DNA of 32,932 nucleotides. It comes from Fidelibacterota bacterium (GTDB lineage Bacteria > Fidelibacterota > Fidelibacteria > Fidelibacterales > DSDE01). This document shows positions 24,392 to 31,909 of this stretch, piece after piece. Each line of letters starts with the position of its first letter. Position 1 is the stretch's first letter. The notes beneath the pieces were generated by a model, which saw nothing but the letters and a program-made list of their open reading frames with translations, did no database searches and was not told the origin of the DNA. Position numbers and translations under genes: made by a program. The DNA is taken from NCBI GenBank assembly GCA_011049095.1, contig DSDE01000470.1, forward strand, positions 1 to 32,932, in the 5' to 3' direction.

Positions 24392-25552
24392 TTACACCTT
24401 TTCCTGTATGACAGCAGCCATGTGAAGAATCTCTTCCTGGTCGGGAGTCCGGAGCAGGTAGCCGTAATTACCTAAAGCAGGAGCAAATACACCGCTGATG
24501 GATTCGTGGGAGACAATTTTTTCTGCAAACATTTTGAGAATATCAGCATGCTTGTAGCGGTAATTTTTATTATTCTTTCTGCCGACATAGGCCACATGGT
24601 AAGGACGGTTCCATTCTGCGCCAAAGTGATTTTGTGTTACCAACCGGGCCCATTCCCGATAGATATCAAAATCATTGGCGTAATTAAACATATCGGTGGT
24701 GAGTCCACCAGGGGGGCGCATATTGACCTCCAGGCCAACCAGTGAGCCATCTGGCCGGCGGAAAAATTCCAGATGGAAAAAGCGTTCACGTATATCAAAT
24801 GCTTTTAGCAGCGCAGTGCTGGCATTGGTAAGGTCCTCGGGAATATCACGATAAGAGTAGTAATAGATATCGCGGTCGTCGTTGACGGCTTCCATCACGC
24901 CGCCGCTATACTGGTGTGCTGTGTAGAACACAAGATTGCCTTCACGATCGGTGAGGCCGTCAAAGCTGATGATATTGCCTTCAACAAATTGCTCCAGGAA
25001 ATAGTCTGTGCAATTTGATATGCTGACAAAATTTTGCATATCACTGTTATCATTGATTTTGTAGGTTTGATTTGCCCCCACGCCAATATCAGGCTTAGCA
25101 ATGATGGGATAGCCGCTGCGATTGACAAATTCCCACGCCTGCTCAACAGATTGACAGCGTTCTCCTTCGGCCACAGTGATGCCGGCTTCCCGGTATTTTT
25201 CCTTCATCAGCGATTTTCGTTTCATATATTGGATCGCGTTACTTTTTACACCAAAAATATTGAAATCTGTTCGCAGATTGGCCTCTGTTTCCAACCAAAA
25301 TTCGTTAAAGGAATCGAGACGATCAATTTTTCCATAGCGATGGGTAAAAAATCCCAAGGCCCTGACCAGGTCATCATAATTCTGCATATTTTCCACACGA
25401 AAATATTCTGTCAGCGCCCGCTGCAAATCTGGACGCAAATGATAAAATTCCGCATCGCCCAGCCCCAGTACATTGACCCCCATTTCTCTCAAACGTACCG
25501 CAAAGAGAAAATAATTGGGTGGAAAATGAGGTGATAATATTACAATATTCAT
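24392..25552 (-). CDS. ATP-grasp family ligase
   Basis: 386 residues with AAAGGAGG before the ATG. N-terminal Rossmann-like part: NIVILSPHFPPNYF, then LGLGDAEF. ATP-grasp fold: lysines in MKRKSLMKEKY near 129 and YPIIAKPDIGVGANQTYKI near 168, adenine-linker region YFLEQFVEGNIISFDGL near 204, metal site in LEVNMRPPGG near 294. Such enzymes activate a carboxylate as acyl phosphate and join it to an amine or similar group. The partner substrates are not readable. First gene of the leftward operon that continues with esterase, zinc ribbon, two PTPS genes and folE; preceded by a plausible promoter. Confidence 0.88.
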   Translation of the reverse strand: MNIVILSPHFPPNYFLFAVRLREMGVNVLGLGDAEFYHLRPDLQRALTEYFRVENMQNYDDLVRALGFFTHRYGKIDRLDSFNEFWLETEANLRTDFNIFGVKSNAIQYMKRKSLMKEKYREAGITVAEGERCQSVEQAWEFVNRSGYPIIAKPDIGVGANQTYKINDNSDMQNFVSISNCTDYFLEQFVEGNIISFDGLTDREGNLVFYTAHQYSGGVMEAVNDDRDIYYYSYRDIPEDLTNASTALLKAFDIRERFFHLEFFRRPDGSLVGLEVNMRPPGGLTTDMFNYANDFDIYREWARLVTQNHFGAEWNRPYHVAYVGRKNNKNYRYKHADILKMFAEKIVSHESISGVFAPALGNYGYLLRTPDQEEILHMAAVIQEKV

Positions 25553-25598
25553 AACGCCTCCTTTGCTATCTTTGCTTTTTTGTTTTTTTCATCAATAA

Positions 25599-25627
25599 AT
25601 ATTAACTGAAACTGAAAAGAATTGCAA
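25599..25627 (-). promoter_or_regulatory. Probable promoter of the ATP-grasp/pterin operon
   Basis: Minus strand: TTGCAA (25622-25627), 17-nt spacer, TAATAT (25599-25604). Same -35 hexamer and spacing as the tetR 1 promoter. Expected start about 40 nt upstream of the ATG at 25552. Confidence 0.45.
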
Positions 25628-25850
25628 GCACACCATTGTAAAAATAAAAAATAGAGGGCTCATTTTTGGAAAAATAGAAAAGGATATGGGTTGCGTTAGA
25701 AAATAGAAAAAATTATAGCCGCGGGAATGAGAGCCAGAGAGCAATTGTGTGCGGTAGATAAATTATGAGCTAATCCACACAGCAAGACTTAAAAATATCT
25801 TGCACATTTTGGCAGCTTATGGAATAATGACTCTCTTAAAAGCGAATTTC
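25628..25850. other. AT-rich intergenic region with inverted repeat at its right edge
   Basis: No gene seen. TCTCTTAAA (25832-25840) and TTTAAGAGA (25858-25866) form a perfect 9-bp inverted repeat with a 17-nt loop spanning the stop codon of the GH9-CE4 gene. It may protect or end that transcript, but it is AT-rich and lacks a T-tract. Confidence 0.35.
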
Positions 25851-28346
25851 TTAATTATTTAAGAGATCATCAATTCTGACGAAAGAATAACCTTTTTGTT
25901 TGAGATCGACAATTAGCTCAGCTAATCGATTTGCAAAAAGATCGCTGCGGTCGGGATGAGTACCAATGTGAGAGAGGAGAATAAACCCATTGAGTCCGTG
26001 ACTGTTTTTTGCTTCATAGTTGATGATGCTCTCATATATCTCCTGGCTTCCGCGATAGTTTTTGCTGCCAGGCAAGGTGTAATCGGCATAGCTTAAAGTG
26101 CCAGGGCTATAATTTATCAAGTGAAAACCCATTTCTTGAGTCCAGTCGGCAATCTGCCGGTTATACCATTCGTAGGGTGGCAGGAAATAGGGGGCGTCTT
26201 TTGGCAAAATTCCAAATGGCTGCATAGCCTGATAATTGTGCAGCAGGTCATTTTTAAATTCATCTGCGTCAACCAGCAGTTGCTCTCGATTTGCCCAGGT
26301 ACAGTATAGGAGATGCCTGTCACTATGGGCGCCGAGGTAATGCCCATCATCTTTTAGTTGCTGGATGATATTTTTAAATATTGGGTTGCGATAGAAATTC
26401 CCAGTGAGAAAGAATGATCCGTGAATATCTTCACTTTTTAAGGTTTCTGTAATGTGTGCGGCGCTGTTGGCGTGTTCATCTCCTGTAAAAACAAGGGCAA
26501 TCTTCTTAACATCAGTGCTGCCGCGAATGATGGCGCCATGGGATCGCTGAAAATCGTCGGGAATGACCGAAATTTTCGCCTCGGTCTCCATTCTCGAAAA
26601 GAGATACATCAAAATTGCTGAGCCATCCATTGTGGGTTCATTGGTGCTATAGTCGCCTACATCATCATGATAGACTGCCAGGTCGGACTGGAAGGGTGCC
26701 ATCTCATCTTCATTAAAAAGGCGTATTCCCTTAAGGTTCTTATAAATAGAGCCATAAACAGGGCCGTCTATCAGCCCGCCTTTATTGACATAGCCATGCA
26801 GGTGCCAGAGTGAGCTGTGGTGGTCTTCCGGCCATTCTCCGCCTTCTGGCATACCAATAATCATACTGGTGCCCCAGGGATTGCAGCCCAAAAGCCAGTC
26901 ACGCATTGCAGCTTCATATTCCATATAGCTCTCATCCCCAGACAAGCGCCGATAAAGATTGAGCTGAGTGGCGAAGCTTGCAGTCAGGTTGTTTGAGCAC
27001 CAGATAAAAGGAACGCCCATCCGGAAGGCGTTATGCCTGCCTTTTTGCGCAACTTTTTCGATGCCTTCTTTGTAGTATTTGATAGCTGTTCGCTTTTGTG
27101 CCTCATTTCCCAGGCGGCCCAATTCAAAATGGCCAATATTAAAAAATGGATACCACTGGTAATGACGGGCTGTATCCGCTCCCATCCAGGGTGTGTGGGG
27201 CTCTTCATAGGCATAATTGAGCGCTTCAATGAGGTAGTCTGGCGAGCGATTGATGCGAAATAGCTGGCTGGCTGCCAATTCCATATCGTCAACCCAGTTG
27301 TCTTCTTCGTAAAAGTAGGGCGCTTTGCCTGGTGCGGTCTGAGTATTGCCAGGTTTCTTTAATGCATACTGATAAGCAGATTGTGCTTTCTCCTGGAGAA
27401 GGTAGCTGTATTCGGCGTCAATACCTTCCCAGATTTTTGCGCCAATACTGAAGGCCGAACTGAATTTCCCCCCGGTTGATGATGTGCCCTGGCTTCTATT
27501 TTTATATTGAAAAAGACCTTGCGGCTCACCGGTTACAAAATAGACTGGCCGGCCTTTTGGAAAGTCATAAACAACCGAATCAAGATTGGGCAGGCGAAAA
27601 CCGGCATGATCGCGGTCATCAGCGATTTGGTTAAACAGATAGTCTGGGCGGGGATGCATTTTCAGCAGCCAGTCCAGACCCCAGCGCGCTTCGTCCAGCA
27701 CATCGGGAATACCATTTTTGCCAGGAAGACCGTTGGCCAGATGCTCATCTTTAAAAGCTGTGGGATTCTCTTGCCAGGCAAAGAGGAGATTGAAGGTGGC
27801 ATTGGCAGAGGTGGTGACATATTGCAGATAGTCTGCCGCATCGTGCCAGCCGCCGGTAACGTCTATTGGCGTGCCGTCTGGCTCAGGCCCATACATCATA
27901 TATCCATCATGAAGATGACAGCTATCCTTGAGAAAAGGATTGAAGCCGCATCGCTGCTGCCGCATATATTTAAGCAGATAATCCGCGATGCCATCGTAAA
28001 CATCAGGCGCTATTTTAAATACCGGCGACTTGATTTTTCCTGCCTGTAAATAGTATTCGCCAGGCTCTATAATTTTAGTAAAATTTAATCGCCATGTATG
28101 GGTGAATGGGCCATATTCTCCAAGAGAGGCAGGCAGTTTCTCATGGATTACCGGTTTGCTGCTGGCATTGTCTATAAGCTGCCAGCTTTTTGCAGCAATT
28201 TTGTCCTTTGCTCCTAAAACAGCAATTTTTGGACTGTTTGGAGGATAGCCGAGCTGATTAATGCGAATCCACGCCTCTTCCGCTCTTTCTGTGCAGCCAA
28301 GTATCATTAGTGCCAGCATCATCACCGGTATAAAGCACAGTTTCAT
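25851..28346 (-). CDS. GH9 glycosidase fused to CE4-like deacetylase, lipoprotein
   Basis: 831 residues from the ATG at 28346 (GGAG 7 nt upstream). The frame is open 18 codons further up, but the lipoprotein signal ending ILGC (Cys18) fixes the start. An N-terminal Ig-like domain (about 25-115, IRINQLGYPPNSPKIAV) precedes the GH9 (alpha/alpha)6 barrel (about 118-590): TGGWHDAADY with Asp169 and Asp172 (catalytic base region), EDHHSSLW near 508, and the acid in DYSTNEPT (Glu570). The last 215 residues are a NodB-like deacetylase: FTGDEHA (Asp623, a variant of TFDDG), HSDRH (674-678), and LLSHIGTHPDR near 790. GH9 members are mostly beta-1,4-glucanases; some act on glucosamine polymers. The fusion and the divergent nagA leave an acetylated or amino-sugar glucan as substrate open. 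Confidence 0.9.
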   Translation of the reverse strand: MKLCFIPVMMLALMILGCTERAEEAWIRINQLGYPPNSPKIAVLGAKDKIAAKSWQLIDNASSKPVIHEKLPASLGEYGPFTHTWRLNFTKIIEPGEYYLQAGKIKSPVFKIAPDVYDGIADYLLKYMRQQRCGFNPFLKDSCHLHDGYMMYGPEPDGTPIDVTGGWHDAADYLQYVTTSANATFNLLFAWQENPTAFKDEHLANGLPGKNGIPDVLDEARWGLDWLLKMHPRPDYLFNQIADDRDHAGFRLPNLDSVVYDFPKGRPVYFVTGEPQGLFQYKNRSQGTSSTGGKFSSAFSIGAKIWEGIDAEYSYLLQEKAQSAYQYALKKPGNTQTAPGKAPYFYEEDNWVDDMELAASQLFRINRSPDYLIEALNYAYEEPHTPWMGADTARHYQWYPFFNIGHFELGRLGNEAQKRTAIKYYKEGIEKVAQKGRHNAFRMGVPFIWCSNNLTASFATQLNLYRRLSGDESYMEYEAAMRDWLLGCNPWGTSMIIGMPEGGEWPEDHHSSLWHLHGYVNKGGLIDGPVYGSIYKNLKGIRLFNEDEMAPFQSDLAVYHDDVGDYSTNEPTMDGSAILMYLFSRMETEAKISVIPDDFQRSHGAIIRGSTDVKKIALVFTGDEHANSAAHITETLKSEDIHGSFFLTGNFYRNPIFKNIIQQLKDDGHYLGAHSDRHLLYCTWANREQLLVDADEFKNDLLHNYQAMQPFGILPKDAPYFLPPYEWYNRQIADWTQEMGFHLINYSPGTLSYADYTLPGSKNYRGSQEIYESIINYEAKNSHGLNGFILLSHIGTHPDRSDLFANRLAELIVDLKQKGYSFVRIDDLLNN

Positions 28347-28440
28347 CTTTTGTCTCCTCATCATCGTTCCAAGATAAGTGCTTTTTCTAAATTTTCCCAA
28401 TAAAATTGAATTCCTTGCAGGCTTTTCTCGTTTGTGACGC

Positions 28441-28469
28441 TTGGAAATATTCTTTTTTCTTTGTAATAT
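28441..28469 (+). promoter_or_regulatory. Possible nagA promoter
   Basis: TTGGAA (28441-28446), 17-nt spacer, TAATAT (28464-28469), about 40 nt upstream of the start codon. Only four of six bases match in each hexamer, so this is tentative. Confidence 0.35.
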
Positions 28470-28510
28470 GGGTATATGGTTAGCTTTAGCAAAAATGGAA
28501 AGGAGTTTAT

Positions 28511-29680
28511 ATGAGTCAGATTTGGCTTCACAAAGGGACAGTTTTTACAGGGGTAGCGCTCCTGCCTGATACGACGGTGGTGATCGAGGATGGAAAAATC
28601 AGAGATGTGTTAAGTGAATATCGTGTAAAGCAAAAAGGTATTCCAAAGGATGCTATTGTTTATGAAGCGGAGGGCGCTTTTATCTCACCGGGCTTTATCG
28701 ATACGCATATTCATGGTATCCATGGCTTTGATACTTCAGATGGCACAGTTGAGGCTGTTTTAGAAATGTCCAAGGCCTTGGTTAAATACGGGGTGACCGG
28801 TTTTTGCCCCACAATGTATCCTCAGGCTGATGAGGTTTTTGATCGCTGCATTCGGAATGTGGTGGAGGCAATTCCCATTGCTGAAGGGGCAAAGATTTAC
28901 GGTTTAAATCTGGAAGGTCCCTTTATCAGCAGAGATAAAACCGGTGTTCTGAATCCCCAGTATATGAAAGCTGTGGATGTCAATTTAATGAAGCATTACT
29001 GTGAAATATCTGAAGGTAATATTGCGATTATGACTGTAGCGCCGGAGCTGAAAAATATGCACGACCTGGCGCTTTTTTGCACCCAGCAGGGAATTGTGCT
29101 TTCGGCAGGCCACTCAAACGCAACTTATGAAAATATGCTGGAAGGGATTCAGGCAGGCATTTTACACAGCACACACTTTTTTAATGCAATGCGGCGTCTG
29201 CACCACCGTGATCCAGGTGTGGTGGGTGCGATTATGATTCATCCCAATGTCTCAGCAGAGATTATCGGCGATGGCCACCATTTGCATCCTTCCATTATTA
29301 AGCTCCTGATGCGGGTGAAGCCTATTCATAAAATTGTTTTGGTTACTGATGCGCTTAAGCCTACTGAGCAGCAGGATGGCGTTATGATCGCCAATAATGA
29401 AGAGGTATATGTGAAAGATGGCGTTTTCCATCGCGCCAGCGACGGAACTATTGCCGGCTCTTCACTGACGATGATTCGTGGTGTGCAAACCTTGGTTGAG
29501 ATGGGTGTGCCTGTTGATGATGCCATGCGGATGGCAAGCTGCAATCCGGCGACGGTGATTTCCAAGCATATTGAAACGGGCTACTTGCTTCCAGGCCGGA
29601 AAGCAGACCTCGTAGTGTTTTCAAAAGATTATCAGGTGAGACTGACTATTGTGGATGGCATAGTAAAATTCCAGTCCTGA
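28511..29680 (+). CDS. nagA: N-acetylglucosamine-6-phosphate deacetylase
   Basis: 389 residues, normal length for NagA, with AAAGGAG 6 nt before the ATG. Amidohydrolase motifs in order: PGFIDTHIHG near 60, LNLEGPFIS near 136, SAGHSNATYE near 200, THFFNAMRRLHH near 221, GDGHHLHP near 254, catalytic Asp in LVTDAL near 279, and GTIAGSSLTM near 316. It removes acetate from GlcNAc-6-phosphate to give glucosamine-6-phosphate. It is divergent from the GH9-CE4 gene and ends only 3 nt from the convergent MotB-like gene. No nagB, kinase or transporter is in view, so it may serve either GlcNAc use or cell-wall recycling. Confidence 0.95.
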   Translation: MSQIWLHKGTVFTGVALLPDTTVVIEDGKIRDVLSEYRVKQKGIPKDAIVYEAEGAFISPGFIDTHIHGIHGFDTSDGTVEAVLEMSKALVKYGVTGFCPTMYPQADEVFDRCIRNVVEAIPIAEGAKIYGLNLEGPFISRDKTGVLNPQYMKAVDVNLMKHYCEISEGNIAIMTVAPELKNMHDLALFCTQQGIVLSAGHSNATYENMLEGIQAGILHSTHFFNAMRRLHHRDPGVVGAIMIHPNVSAEIIGDGHHLHPSIIKLLMRVKPIHKIVLVTDALKPTEQQDGVMIANNEEVYVKDGVFHRASDGTIAGSSLTMIRGVQTLVEMGVPVDDAMRMASCNPATVISKHIETGYLLPGRKADLVVFSKDYQVRLTIVDGIVKFQS

Positions 29681-29683
29681 GCT

Positions 29684-30370
29684 TTATCGTGCTTGCTGAA
29701 TCGAGGCGTCAATGTAGATTTCAACCCGCCGGTTTAAAGCTCTTGATTCGTTTGTATCATTTGGCGCAGATGGTTGAAATTCTCCAAATCCGGCAACAGC
29801 AAAGATTAACTCTGGCAGGCCTGTCATTTCCTGAAGCATTTTCATAACAGTCTGGGCTCTGGCTGCGCTTAGTTGCCAGTTGTCTCTGAATTTGGAGCGG
29901 CTTCCCAGGGGCACATTGTCGGTATGACCTTCAACGCGTATTTCCACAGTCCATTTTAAATTGTTTTTTTCTAATTCGTGGAGCATAGTCCGCTGTTCTG
30001 ATTCTGCTAAATTTAAAATGGATAAGTTGCCAATTGCTTCTGATATTTGCTGCAATTGTGATGCAAGCTCCGGCAGAGGTGTGGCTTCTCCGGTATTAAA
30101 AATGCTCTGTCCTCTTAGGGTGATTTGCACGCCTTTGGAATGGTGCGCAACGGTAATATTCTCAAAGCGGTTTGCGTCTACGACTTCTTGAATTTCCCGT
30201 GCAGTACGGTTTAATTGATCACTGACCCAGGCATTCATCCGACTGATGTCTCCGCTCTGTTTTGAAATCATCATAATAAAAAAGGTGATGAGCAGCGTAA
30301 CTACATCACCATAGCTGAGGAGCCAGCCGGTGCGAGCTTTTTTTTCATAATATGGTTTATCTTGTGCCAT
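29684..30370 (-). CDS. MotB/OmpA-family stator-like protein with ion-carrying Asp
   Basis: 228 residues. A single N-terminal TM segment (about 16-36, WLLSYGDVVTLLITFFIMM) carries Asp22 at the place of the MotB proton-carrying Asp. A periplasmic linker is followed by an OmpA/MotB peptidoglycan-binding domain (VEGHTDNVP near 143, FRDNWQLSAARA near 161, LNRRVEIYID near 211). It starts 1 nt after the stop of the second MotB-like gene, in an operon with MotA. It should form an ion-driven stator with MotA. No flagellar genes are present in view, so the machine driven could be flagellum, gliding or another envelope motor. Confidence 0.88.
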   Translation of the reverse strand: MAQDKPYYEKKARTGWLLSYGDVVTLLITFFIMMISKQSGDISRMNAWVSDQLNRTAREIQEVVDANRFENITVAHHSKGVQITLRGQSIFNTGEATPLPELASQLQQISEAIGNLSILNLAESEQRTMLHELEKNNLKWTVEIRVEGHTDNVPLGSRSKFRDNWQLSAARAQTVMKMLQEMTGLPELIFAVAGFGEFQPSAPNDTNESRALNRRVEIYIDASIQQAR

Positions 30371-30371
30371 A

Positions 30372-31073
30372 TTATTGCCGTTTATCCACCATATTGACTT
30401 TAATGTAGAGTTCTACCCTTCTGTTTTCATCATAGTTTTCCAGCGTTTTGAGTGGATGGAAATAGGCATATCCCCCAAGAGAGAAATAGTTTTCCGGCAG
30501 CTTGGTAATTTTCTGAATAAGCTGCATTACCGTATAGGCTCTGGCTGTGGAAAGCTCCCAATTATCTCTAAAATTAGCCGTGCTGATACCACGAAGGTCG
30601 GTGTGTCCTTCTACTTTTATGGAAATTTCGATATCTTTTCCTGCATAGTGGAGGCGCTCTATTTGCTTTTGGTAAAGTTTGTCAATCTGCCCCAAATCAG
30701 TCTTGAGAAGGAGGCCGCCGATACCCTCAATGAAAGGCTTGAAGTCTTCTGTTAGTTCTGCTTGACCTGTTGCGAAGCTGGGGCGGTCGCCGACACTGGC
30801 GGGAATAAGCAATTTGATTCCCTTGTTGCCGGTGTCTTCGATATAGAGCCACGGGTAATCTGCTTCATTTTTTAATGCAGAAAGTTGCTGACCGATGCGT
30901 TGTGTCAGATTGTCGGTAAATTTGAAAAGGGATTCGGCTTCACTGGTTGTTCTGCCAACGAGCAGCAGAAAAAAGGCCAGAACACCTGTCAGCAAGGATC
31001 CATAGGTAACCATCCATGCATCGCGGTCATATTTAATATCTGAGCGTAATTGTTGGTTTTTATTGCTGTCCAT
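30372..31073 (-). CDS. MotB/OmpA-like protein lacking the TM Asp
   Basis: 233 residues from the ATG at 31073, which overlaps the end of motA by 14 nt; a TTG at 31112 has no ribosome site. The TM segment (about 20-38) reads WMVTYGSLLTGVLAFFLLL: Ser occupies the place where the neighbouring paralogue has Asp (SYGDVVTLL). The OmpA-like domain is intact (KVEGHTDLRG, FRDNWELSTARA, ENRRVELYI). It probably anchors to peptidoglycan but cannot carry ions in the usual way. It may pair with the intact MotB-like protein in one stator or act as a regulatory subunit. Confidence 0.85.
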   Translation of the reverse strand: MDSNKNQQLRSDIKYDRDAWMVTYGSLLTGVLAFFLLLVGRTTSEAESLFKFTDNLTQRIGQQLSALKNEADYPWLYIEDTGNKGIKLLIPASVGDRPSFATGQAELTEDFKPFIEGIGGLLLKTDLGQIDKLYQKQIERLHYAGKDIEISIKVEGHTDLRGISTANFRDNWELSTARAYTVMQLIQKITKLPENYFSLGGYAYFHPLKTLENYDENRRVELYIKVNMVDKRQ

Positions 31074-31887
31074 TGCGGTTTTTGCGCAGGTCTTTCTCTT
31101 GTTTTGAGACAAATGTGAGGAGTTTTTCTTCCATAATCAGGGGATGTTCCTTGCTGTGAATGCTGAGTATTCCCGAGATTATAATCTCATTGATAAAAAC
31201 TTCATCATCAGAGCGGGTTTTGAGCTTTCCGGCAATAGGCACAAAAAGGAGATTGGCTAAAAGCACGCCGTAAAATGTAGTTACCAAGGCTCTGCCCATA
31301 CCGCTGAGGAGGCTGGACATCATATTTTGAGTCTGGGTGGCAAAATCTGCTGAAGCACCGCCGCCCATTTGAGAAGTCATCATCAAAATCAGTCCCATCA
31401 CCGTACCTAAGAGGCCAAATGCAGGTGCATAACTGCCCATGTTGTAAAACATTTCTTGGCCGTTTCGATGTCGGATAATCATATTGGTCAGCTCATTTCG
31501 AAGGAAAATCTCCAGTTTTTTGCCGTCTTTTTCAATCTGGGCCATTTCTAGGCCGTTGCGCATAAATTTATTTTCCACATTTTCCATGTGTTTTTCCAGC
31601 TCCATCAGACCTTTGTCGCGGACTATTTTATTATATGCTACTAAATCATCAATCACAGCGATCGGATTAAATCGGCTGCGACTGAAAGCTTGCCCAGAAA
31701 CGCGAATAATACCCAAAATCTGGGAAAGGGGATAATTGATGACAGTGGCGGCGAATGTGCCTCCCAGCACCACAGCCATTGCCTTGATATTAAAAAAGGT
31801 TTCGGGTATGGACCCTGTGTCGTCCATCATTCCAAAAGCGACTAAAAAAAGTCCGATTATGAGACCAAATAGCGTTCCAATATCCAT
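31060..31887 (-). CDS. MotA-type stator / ion channel subunit
   Basis: 275 residues with four predicted TM helices (near 4-22, 34-52, 150-172, 195-215) and a cytoplasmic loop of about 100 residues. The MotA signature AYxPAFGLLGTVMGLI is present as SYAPAFGLLGTVMGLILMM near 152, with YGVLLANLLFVPIAGKLK near 207. GGAAAT stands before the ATG. It is followed, with short overlap, by two MotB-like genes. It would form the pentameric rotor-driving ring of a proton or sodium stator. No other motility gene lies in the window, so motility type is open. Confidence 0.9.
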   Translation of the reverse strand: MDIGTLFGLIIGLFLVAFGMMDDTGSIPETFFNIKAMAVVLGGTFAATVINYPLSQILGIIRVSGQAFSRSRFNPIAVIDDLVAYNKIVRDKGLMELEKHMENVENKFMRNGLEMAQIEKDGKKLEIFLRNELTNMIIRHRNGQEMFYNMGSYAPAFGLLGTVMGLILMMTSQMGGGASADFATQTQNMMSSLLSGMGRALVTTFYGVLLANLLFVPIAGKLKTRSDDEVFINEIIISGILSIHSKEHPLIMEEKLLTFVSKQEKDLRKNRNGQQ

Positions 31888-31909
31888 TATTATTTCCCTG
31901 TTTTACATT

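Noticed and set aside
25622..25645. Possible sigma-54 site (TGG near TTGC) upstream of the ATP-grasp gene
   Set aside because: The GG-to-GC spacing is 3 nt too short; a sigma-70-type promoter fits better.
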